From positions 62,001 through 126,000 of the forward strand of contig JAEYWD010000028.1 in the NCBI GenBank assembly GCA_023429135.1: DNA of 64,000 nucleotides, given 5' to 3'. The position numbers and the translations under genes are program-made. This stretch comes from Bacteroidota bacterium. GTDB taxonomy: Bacteria > Bacteroidota > Bacteroidia > Bacteroidales > JAAUTT01. Shown here one piece after another: positions 8,684 to 15,554 of the stretch (within the stretch, counting starts at the first letter, position 1; every line of letters begins with the position of its first letter). The notes beneath the pieces were generated by a model. That model searched no databases. It had not been told where the DNA came from and was given only the letters and a program-made list of their open reading frames with translations.

Positions 8684-11600
8684 TTAGAATGTTACATCAA
8701 TACCAAAGTTGTATACCTTTTGAATTGGATACCAGTCGCCCGATCCTTCTCTGGTTTCCGGATCGATATCAACTTCATCGAGTCCATCCCATGTTATGAG
8801 GTTGAGTCCCTGGCAGTAAACACGTACATGCTGCAGTCCTATATGTTTCAAAAGCTTTTGAGGTAAGTTATATCCAATTTCAACAGTTTTTAAACGCAGG
8901 TAGGAAGCGTCATACAAAAACAAACTGCTGTTAACATTTTTGTTGTTACTGTGATCACCATAGTGAAGAGCTGGGTAAGTAGCTGTGGAAGCAGTTTCCG
9001 GAGTCCAACGGTTGAGGTGCATAGCCTTAACTTTTCCGAATTTATCCTGACCGAAGAGAGGAAAATCCCATACGGCAGCTCCGTTTAGCAAAACAGAAGT
9101 ATTGGTGGCGCCCTGGAAAGTCATGCTAAAGTCAAATCCTTTGTATTGAATGCCCAATGGTACACCAAACATGATTTCAGGAGTGCGGGGATTACCCATT
9201 GATGTGCGGTCACCATTATCATTTATTTTACCATCACCGTTCAGGTCCTTGTAAACCACGTCTCCTGGAATTAATGTTCCCCAGGGTTGAAATCCTGCAC
9301 CATTATTCATTTGGTTAAGCGTGTTGGCTTCTGCCTGATCTTTCACGAAGTGATCGAAAATATAAACAAAATGTTCATCAATTCTCTTTCCGGTGCCTGC
9401 TCTCCATGATTCATCATATGGAATTTCGTTCATGAATACAATTTTGTTGCGTGCGAACGAAAAGTTAGGTCTGATGTAGTAACGGAGGTTTCTTCCGGCT
9501 TTACCATTCCATCCTACTTCAAAATCGAAACCTTTATTATCGACAATCCCTGAATTGATGTAAGGCGCTGCCTTTCCTACAACATCCGGGAAACCGAGTT
9601 TGCCTCCACCACTCAGATCGGTAATAATGTCGTACCGGTGTTCGAAGAAGTAATCGGCCATAACGGTAAGCTTACCTCCAAATAAGGTGGCATCAATCCC
9701 TACATTGGTCTTTCTTGCCTTTTCCCAAGATAAGTCGGGATTAGCAAGGTTGTCTTCCCTTACGCCACCACCGGCACCTGAGCCAAAGTTATCTATACCA
9801 AAGCTGTAGTCGCTTCCTCCAACATAATATTGGAGATAAATAAATCTTCTGTTGTTTGGAACTTTATCGCTTCCTACCAAACCGTAAGAGCCTCTTATTT
9901 TAAGATTATCAAGCCATGTCTTGGTGCTTTGCATAAAATTTTCATTTGATACAATCCATCCGGCAGACACAGCAGGAAAGAACCCGTAACGTTTTCCGGG
10001 AGCAAAGTTTTCCGAACCGTTGTATCCGGTGTTAATTTCGAGCAGATACCGGCTGTCGAAATCGTAGGCAATTCGGCTCGTAAATCCCTGGTAGCAATAC
10101 GACACTTCATTATTAACATCTTTTTTGGAGCGGTTTACCAATAGCATGGCTGTTAAATTATGGCGCCCCACTTTGCGGTTATAATCGAGCTTAACCTGAG
10201 TGTAAGAGCGACCTATTGTGGAATTTCTATCAATGGAGTTCCCGATAGTTTGGTCCACATCATATTTATTACCGGTAACATAAACACCTGAATAGTGACC
10301 GGGAGTCATGTAAACATCACGGCCATCCATGGGTACAAAGGTTGCATATCCGGGATACTCCCGGTACCCTTCCGAATAAGTGTTAACTTTTCTGTTTATC
10401 CATCGGCCTTCCGATGCATCGTAAGAGAAGGTTCCTTCAATTTTGAGGCCTTGGGTAATAAAATCTAATTTATGGCCTAAGGTAAAAGATCCATCAAGGT
10501 ATGTGTTTTTTTCGTCCAGAAATCCGGTTCTCCCTAGTTCTCCTAATATATTGAACCTGTAAATCTGATCGCCATAAAGCATTCCTTTAGGGTTATTTGC
10601 TAAATATTTTGAATTTGCAGAGTTGTCGTTTGTTTCGACTATTATAGGAAGATAAGAAGGCTGGGTATTACAGAACTCAACAATACGGGAAGCTGTAGTT
10701 CCGGGAGCATTCCTGTCGGTTATTCTGGCCCCGAGATCCAGGCGTGCATAAAAATTGCTGGTTATGTCGATATCGATATTGGAGCGGAAATTATAACGTT
10801 TAAAAATTGCCTGGGTGTTATAATCCCCCAACTCGGTGTGATCATAATTTCCATTCTGCTCGAAATAATTCGCAAAAACATAGTAACGGGCTCTGTTTGA
10901 ACCTCCTCGAATCGACAAATTATAATCTTTCTGAAGACCAGGTTTAAACGCATAATCGAAGTAATCCCAGTTATATCCCAAACCATCGGAGTTGTCTCCT
11001 TTGGCCTTCCTGAAATTTTCAATGGTCTCGTTGCTGAATAAATTCAGAGAGGTGGGATCAACATTGGGATTATCATTCATTCTTGCTTCGTTATATAAGG
11101 TGGCATAATCGGCCGATCCCAGATACTTTGGAAACTTGGCCGTATTGTTTATGCCTATTGCTGCTTTCAGATTTACTGTTGGTTTGTCCTGAATTTTACC
11201 CCTTTTGGTTGTAATTATTATAACGCCATTAGCACCACGCACCCCATAAGGGGCAGTGGCCGATGCGTCTTTCAGAATAGTGAACGATTCAATTTCTTCT
11301 GCTGCAAGGTAGCTCATGCTGCGCTCAACGCCATCTACTATTACGATGGGCGATTTTGAACCGTAAGTACCGAAACCTCGTACGTAAACATCACTCTGGT
11401 CTACACCCGGCTCTCCGCCGCTAAACTGATTTACCATTAAGCCGGGCATACGACCCGCCAGGGCATTACTGATATTTGCAGTTGGACTTTGCTTAAGCTC
11501 ACGTGTGGTAATGGTTGCAATTGATCCGGTAATGGTTTCTTTTTTCTGAGAAGTATAACCAACGACCACAACTTCCTCCAGCTTTTTAATGTCGGGAATT

Positions 11601-12202
11601 AATTTAATATCGATAACGGTTCTGCCGTTAGCTTCAATTCTCTCGGTATTATAGCCGATATAAGTAAACATTAAAACAGCTTTTGAAAAAGGCACTTCAA
11701 TAGTGTATTTTCCATCAGTATCAGTAACTGCCCCAATGGTTGTTCCTTCCACAATAATGTTAACTCCCGGAAGAGGGTCATTTGTGGTACCATCGGTTAC
11801 AACGCCAGTAACTATTTGTTGCTGTACAGGTTTATCAATAGGGGTAATTACTACTATTTTATTGTCCAGAACCTTGTAGGTAATTGCTTTTTTATCAAGC
11901 AAGAAAGATAACAGTTCGTTTATATTCTTATCCTTTGCCTCCATGGTTACCAGTGCATTTAAATCCTGGTAATTATCACTGAAAAAAAAGCGATAGCTAC
12001 TCTGTTTTTCGATTAATCGAATAACATCAATTAACGATTTATCATTTACACTTACAGAAAGTTTGGAATCCTGGGAATATAAACTTGCCGAAACATGAAG
12101 TGTAAATATGAAAATAAGAAAAAATGTCACTTTCATAAATAGTAGGATTTTATAAGAGGGCTTCAGCGTAGAAAAATCTATCCCTCTACAAACTTTTTTC
12201 AT
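8684..12202 (-). CDS. SusC/RagA-family TonB-dependent receptor with N-terminal STN signalling domain
   Basis: 1172 residues. Signal peptide near residues 20-43, then an STN (secretin/TonB short N-terminal) domain at about 47-118, a carboxypeptidase-regulatory-like beta-sandwich at about 130-215, a plug domain with the SusC hallmark ATAPYGVRGANGVIIITTKRG-type motif at about 310-330, and a beta-barrel ending in YNFGIDVTF. The STN domain normally contacts a FecR anti-sigma factor in the periplasm and signals substrate occupancy, which fits the FecR gene 181 bp upstream. Starts at the ATG at 12202; the opposite strand carries a promoter-like box exactly over this codon (see the antisense RNA entry). 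Confidence 0.95.
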   Translation of the reverse strand: MKKVCRGIDFSTLKPSYKILLFMKVTFFLIFIFTLHVSASLYSQDSKLSVSVNDKSLIDVIRLIEKQSSYRFFFSDNYQDLNALVTMEAKDKNINELLSFLLDKKAITYKVLDNKIVVITPIDKPVQQQIVTGVVTDGTTNDPLPGVNIIVEGTTIGAVTDTDGKYTIEVPFSKAVLMFTYIGYNTERIEANGRTVIDIKLIPDIKKLEEVVVVGYTSQKKETITGSIATITTRELKQSPTANISNALAGRMPGLMVNQFSGGEPGVDQSDVYVRGFGTYGSKSPIVIVDGVERSMSYLAAEEIESFTILKDASATAPYGVRGANGVIIITTKRGKIQDKPTVNLKAAIGINNTAKFPKYLGSADYATLYNEARMNDNPNVDPTSLNLFSNETIENFRKAKGDNSDGLGYNWDYFDYAFKPGLQKDYNLSIRGGSNRARYYVFANYFEQNGNYDHTELGDYNTQAIFKRYNFRSNIDIDITSNFYARLDLGARITDRNAPGTTASRIVEFCNTQPSYLPIIVETNDNSANSKYLANNPKGMLYGDQIYRFNILGELGRTGFLDEKNTYLDGSFTLGHKLDFITQGLKIEGTFSYDASEGRWINRKVNTYSEGYREYPGYATFVPMDGRDVYMTPGHYSGVYVTGNKYDVDQTIGNSIDRNSTIGRSYTQVKLDYNRKVGRHNLTAMLLVNRSKKDVNNEVSYCYQGFTSRIAYDFDSRYLLEINTGYNGSENFAPGKRYGFFPAVSAGWIVSNENFMQSTKTWLDNLKIRGSYGLVGSDKVPNNRRFIYLQYYVGGSDYSFGIDNFGSGAGGGVREDNLANPDLSWEKARKTNVGIDATLFGGKLTVMADYFFEHRYDIITDLSGGGKLGFPDVVGKAAPYINSGIVDNKGFDFEVGWNGKAGRNLRYYIRPNFSFARNKIVFMNEIPYDESWRAGTGKRIDEHFVYIFDHFVKDQAEANTLNQMNNGAGFQPWGTLIPGDVVYKDLNGDGKINDNGDRTSMGNPRTPEIMFGVPLGIQYKGFDFSMTFQGATNTSVLLNGAAVWDFPLFGQDKFGKVKAMHLNRWTPETASTATYPALHYGDHSNNKNVNSSLFLYDASYLRLKTVEIGYNLPQKLLKHIGLQHVRVYCQGLNLITWDGLDEVDIDPETREGSGDWYPIQKVYNFGIDVTF

Positions 12203-12209
12203 ATATTTG
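12202..12209 (+). promoter_or_regulatory. TATATTTG -7 box on the strand opposite the susC start
   Basis: A perfect TAnnTTTG match on the plus strand whose first T is the complement of the A of the SusC ATG. No TTG is found at the ideal -33 distance, so promoter strength is uncertain. The identical register is seen at 41903-41910 in the second PUL. Confidence 0.45.
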
Positions 12210-12214
12210 CATTA

Positions 12215-12321
12215 TTAGGTTATTAATTAAAAACTGAGACATCTCAGAGCCAATGAAATGTCTTAATGAAATGACCGAAATGGATTGGAATTGGAGCTTC
12301 TTTTGGCTCCAATTCTTTTTT
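12215..12321 (+). ncRNA. Candidate antisense RNA to the susC leader (DonS-like)
   Basis: On the plus strand, opposite the 5' leader of SusC, a TATATTTG box (12202-12209) is followed by about 105 nt that end in a classical intrinsic terminator (stem arms 12288-12297 and 12306-12315, six T residues to 12321). A second small palindrome, CTGAGACATCTCAG, lies at 12234-12247. No plus-strand gene precedes the terminator, so it most simply ends a short antisense transcript. Cis-antisense RNAs of this location (between anti-sigma gene and susC) are known from Bacteroides PULs as the DonS type and repress the locus. The RNA itself is inferred. Confidence 0.5.
12288..12321 (+). terminator. Plus-strand intrinsic terminator inside the susC leader region
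   Basis: Ten-base-pair perfect stem (12288-12297 with 12306-12315) with an eight-base loop, followed by TTTTTT. Its poly-T lies on the plus strand, opposite to all neighbouring genes. Confidence 0.75.
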
Positions 12322-12382
12322 AAGGTGAGTGATTGTTGTTTTTCATAGTTAGTAAGTGTTAGTTTCTGTGCATTTATGTTAA

Positions 12383-13561
12383 CTATTTTTTGTAAGCATC
12401 TTTATATTTCTGTTCAAGATTTGGGTTGAGCCGGACCTCTGCTTTCCCTTTTTCTATTTGGTATGCCATAGGAATTGTTAAACTCATCAGGTCAAAAACC
12501 TGTTCGAGTGTTTCGTTTTGAATTATTCCTGAGAATTTATATTTATTCAGGTCATCATTCACCATTTCAATAGAAATGTTAAATCTGCGTCCCAGCTTTG
12601 TAAATACATCTTCTACGCTTTCACCCTGAATAACCCAGTTTGGATCTTTCCAGGAAGTTTCTATGGCTGGGTTGGATTCCTGTAAGTCAATACCTTTTTC
12701 AATTCTCTTTATGGTAGGGGTTATCTCATCTGTTTTATATTTAGCGATATCGGGATTGGTTTCATCTTTAGGTTTCCGGTTTACCAAATTTTTGAAAATC
12801 AAAACTTTTTGTCCAGGTTTCAGTATTATGCCATTTTCTTTATCCGATTTATCGGATTTGCCTGAGCCTATTTTATCAACCACTACGGATCCTTCTACAA
12901 GTATAGTCTCTATTGTATTTTCATCAGGATAAGCTTTTACGTTGAATTCAGTACCAAGAGCCTTAATGTTGGCTTTCACGGTATGAACTATAAAGGGTTT
13001 TTCTGTTATTTTTGCAACTTTAAAATAACCTTCTCCCTCAAGATTTACATTACGCATTTCTTTTCCATAATCAGTCAGATAGGTGAGTTTACTGCCGGCA
13101 TTCAGCCATACTTCCGAACCGTCGGGCAGTACTATATGCGATTGGGATCCTAACGGAACGTTGATAATGTTTAAAGCCAAACCGGAATCCAATCCGCTTT
13201 TTTGCAGAAGCGTGGTGAGCAAGGATCCTATGCCCATCGAAAGGATAATCAAAGCAGCCCATTTCATTAAACTTCGGGAGAAAGGGACAGTATTTGTATC
13301 CCTTAAAGTTGGTATGTTGTCATCAGAATCAACAATTATTTTCTGACAAACTTTCTGGTAGTCTTTCTCTATCTTATCAGTATTCATTTTTGACAATGAT
13401 ACCGATTTCCAGATCATATAAGTTTGTTTAAAATAATCTCTGTTTATTTTGCTGATAGTGATCCAATCCTTTAATGCATCAACTTCCTGGTTTGTAGCTT
13501 TCCCCTGAAGAAAGGCATAAATTAGTTCGTCTATTTGCTCAAAATGTTTTTCCGGTGCCAT
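12383..13561 (-). CDS. FecR-family anti-sigma factor
   Basis: 392 residues from the ATG at 13561. A longer frame to 13669 exists but would overlap the sigma gene and adds a non-homologous stretch, so the start MAPEKHFEQ was chosen. Order: cytoplasmic N-terminal helical anti-sigma domain (about 1-85, ending near KIEKDYQKVCQK), one membrane segment (about 98-120), periplasmic FecR domain (NVPLGSQSHIVLPDGSEVWLNAGS, then GEGYFKV and FIVHT), and a C-terminal DUF4974 domain (VEDVFTKLGRRFNISIE). It should hold the sigma factor encoded just upstream and release it when the STN domain of the SusC receptor reports ligand. A Lys/Asp-rich insertion of about 50 residues lies in the middle. Confidence 0.93.
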   Translation of the reverse strand: MAPEKHFEQIDELIYAFLQGKATNQEVDALKDWITISKINRDYFKQTYMIWKSVSLSKMNTDKIEKDYQKVCQKIIVDSDDNIPTLRDTNTVPFSRSLMKWAALIILSMGIGSLLTTLLQKSGLDSGLALNIINVPLGSQSHIVLPDGSEVWLNAGSKLTYLTDYGKEMRNVNLEGEGYFKVAKITEKPFIVHTVKANIKALGTEFNVKAYPDENTIETILVEGSVVVDKIGSGKSDKSDKENGIILKPGQKVLIFKNLVNRKPKDETNPDIAKYKTDEITPTIKRIEKGIDLQESNPAIETSWKDPNWVIQGESVEDVFTKLGRRFNISIEMVNDDLNKYKFSGIIQNETLEQVFDLMSLTIPMAYQIEKGKAEVRLNPNLEQKYKDAYKK

Positions 13562-13646
13562 AATTGTTTTTCTATATATAATGACGATCAAATTTTGCGA
13601 GCGGGTGAATGAGGGTAGAAAAAAATAAGAAAAAAGTTGCAGTTGA

Positions 13647-14231
13647 TTATAGATAGAATAACGCGACAATAGCTATTAAGAAGGTTAACAATTCTTTACG
13701 GATTATAGCCAACGCGTTTTTTATATTTGTTTTTACGCTGTTAACTGAAATTTTCATTTTTCGGGCTATTTCTTCATAAGTAAGATCCTGATAGCGGCTA
13801 AGCTTAAAACATTTTTTATACTGGGGTGGCAACTCCTCTATAACGGAATTAATTTTTTCCTCCAGTTCTTTGGTTAGAATATAGTCTAATGGAGATTCCC
13901 CCAAATCTAAAAGAGAATGAAATGTTTCAACATTTTCAGCTTCAATATATTTTTCCTGCCGCTTTAGTTGCCGGTAATAGTCGATGCAGTTATTGTGAAC
14001 CGATTTGACAAGATATTCCCTGATGGAGGTTTTAATATTCAGATTTTCGCGGTTTAACCATATACGGGTAAAAATATCGCAAACTATCTCCTCTGCCAAA
14101 TCTTGTGAATTTATAAGATAGCCTCTTGCTTCAAACACCAGCATAGGGTAGTATTTCTGGAAAATAAGATGGAAGATTTTTCTATCCCCTTCCTTTAGGC
14201 CACGAATGATATCCTCGTTTGTTAAATCCAC
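13647..14231 (-). CDS. ECF RNA polymerase sigma factor (Bacteroidota PUL type)
   Basis: 194 residues from the GTG at 14231. Region 2 (KIFHLIFQKYYPMLVFEARGYL, then AEEIVCDIFTRIWLNRENL) and region 4 (LPPQYKKCFKLSRYQDLTYEEIARKMKISVNSVKTNIKNAL) are clear. A TTG eight codons upstream (14255) extends the frame, but that codon lies within a TATATTTG promoter box (14260-14253), so GTG with a leader of about 15 nt is preferred. The C-terminus ends in a hydrophobic stretch (LLTFLIAIVALFYL), usual in this subfamily. Partner of the FecR protein encoded downstream; likely activates the susCD operon. Confidence 0.93.
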   Translation of the reverse strand: MDLTNEDIIRGLKEGDRKIFHLIFQKYYPMLVFEARGYLINSQDLAEEIVCDIFTRIWLNRENLNIKTSIREYLVKSVHNNCIDYYRQLKRQEKYIEAENVETFHSLLDLGESPLDYILTKELEEKINSVIEELPPQYKKCFKLSRYQDLTYEEIARKMKISVNSVKTNIKNALAIIRKELLTFLIAIVALFYL

Positions 14232-14252
14232 CCTTTTTAAAAATGTTTGCAG

Positions 14253-14260
14253 CAAATATA
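14253..14260 (-). promoter_or_regulatory. -7 box of sigma-gene promoter
   Basis: TATATTTG on the minus strand, perfect TAnnTTTG, just upstream of the preferred GTG start. The -33 element is not at an ideal distance (TTG candidates at 14 or 26 bases). Confidence 0.45.
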
Positions 14261-14433
14261 ATTGCTTTTCCCAGCAAAAATACTAACAACAGTTTCTGTT
14301 TGCTTAAATATTAATGCAATACAAGTGTTTCTAGGTTTTACCGAATGCCTTTGTTAGTAAAAAACATGAAATTGGACTCCTTAATCTATGGAACATTCCC
14401 TTCGATAAATGGTTTTATCAGAAAACAGCAAAT

Positions 14434-14901
14434 ATGATGGCAACCTCAAGAATAGTTAAGGCGCAAATGCTGATCAGGAAACCTGTTGATGAGGTTTTCA
14501 AAGCATTTATCGACCCGGCAATCACAAAAAACTTTTGGTTTACGCATGGGAGCGGAAAGCTCGAAGAAGGTAAAACCCTTACCTGGGAATGGGAAATGTA
14601 CAATGTGTCCACAACAGTTTCGGTGAAAGAAATTGTTCCAAACGAAAGGATACTGATTGAATGGGACCAGCCCCCCACAACAGTCGATTTTGAATTCAGA
14701 CGCCTGGGCGATGACCGCACGTATGTTACCATACAAAATTATGGATTCAGGAATTCCGATGAAGAATTACCTACCTTGTTTAACGATCTGGCCGGCGGTT
14801 TTACAACCGTTCTCGACGGACTGAAAGCTTATCTCGAGCATGGCATCAACCTGAATCTGATTGCCGATAAATTTCCGCAACAGAGAAAGGTGAATGCGTA
14901 A
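14434..14901 (+). CDS. SRPBCC/AHSA1-type (START-like) domain protein
   Basis: 155 residues; ATG at 14434, alternative ATG one codon later. The fold signature is clear: N-terminal strand with PVDEVFKAFIDPAITKNFWF, GKLEEGKTLTWEWEMY, the ERILIEWDQPP strand pair and the long C-terminal helix (LAGGFTTVLDGLKAYLEHG). Proteins of this group have a hydrophobic cavity; most AHSA1-like bacterial members have no assigned ligand. Convergent with the VOC gene 78 bp downstream. Cytosolic, no signal peptide. Confidence 0.88.
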   Translation: MMATSRIVKAQMLIRKPVDEVFKAFIDPAITKNFWFTHGSGKLEEGKTLTWEWEMYNVSTTVSVKEIVPNERILIEWDQPPTTVDFEFRRLGDDRTYVTIQNYGFRNSDEELPTLFNDLAGGFTTVLDGLKAYLEHGINLNLIADKFPQQRKVNA

Positions 14902-14979
14902 GGCGATACAACTTTATCCGATAGTCGATAACCAGGAATATTATGGCTACGACCATCGGATAAATGCTATCAGACATTC

Positions 14980-15429
14980 TCAGGCATGTCCCATTTCCGC
15001 GACTACATTCTCTCGTGCTTTCAGGATATCCAAATAATGCGGATTGTACATTATTCCAAGAATGTTACCAAAAGGATCGACAACAGAAGCGGTAATAAAA
15101 CCAGCTTCGCGATTGATTATCGGTTCATATTCTCTGGCGCCCATTTCCTTTAATTTTTCAATGGTTGCAGCAACATCGTCCACGTGCCAGAATAATACAG
15201 CTCCTCCGGGGCCGTCGGTTTTGGCAGGCGCCCAGCGACGGTCAATTATTCCCAGTTCATGCTGATAATCGCCGATACGAAATTCGATATAAGCCGGATT
15301 TTGTTCATCGGGCCGCTGAAAATAAGGTTCGATACCCAATAATTTCGAGTACCAGTTTCGTGCTTCTTTAACATCGTCGGCATAAAAACTTACCGTTGCC
15401 ATGCCACGTAGGATTTTTGATTTTTCCAT
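14980..15429 (-). CDS. VOC-family (glyoxalase/bleomycin-resistance-like) protein
   Basis: 149 residues making the two beta-alpha-beta-beta-beta modules of the VOC fold: ATVSFYADDVKEARNWYSKLLGIEPYF (module 1) and GGAVLFWHVDDVAATIEKLKEMGAREYEP ... VVDPFGNILGIMYNP (module 2). His in the HELGI and FWHVDD strands and the Glu/Asp positions are compatible with a metal site but the reaction is unknown. No signal peptide. Sits next to an AHSA1 protein, a common pairing of small cytosolic cavity proteins, though on the opposite strand. Confidence 0.9.
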   Translation of the reverse strand: MEKSKILRGMATVSFYADDVKEARNWYSKLLGIEPYFQRPDEQNPAYIEFRIGDYQHELGIIDRRWAPAKTDGPGGAVLFWHVDDVAATIEKLKEMGAREYEPIINREAGFITASVVDPFGNILGIMYNPHYLDILKARENVVAEMGHA

Positions 15430-15554
15430 GGTTTGTTTTTGGGATTAATAATTGTAATAACAAATTAGGCAGAAGATTGGGTAAAGAGGTTTTGTTTTTT
15501 TTCAAATTAATCTAATTTTAAAGTCTGTTAAAAACCAATGCCTAATCTTGATTC

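Noticed and set aside
12288..12321. Hairpin read as the terminator of the fecR gene
   Set aside because: The T tract follows the stem only on the plus strand; on the strand of fecR the stem is followed by CAATCC, so it cannot end that transcript well.
12358..12367. Ten-base AGAAACTAAC shared with 41785-41794 as an ECF promoter element
   Set aside because: Ten bases in two AT-rich leaders may match by chance, no paired -10 element was found at consistent spacing, and distance to susC differs by about 40 bp.
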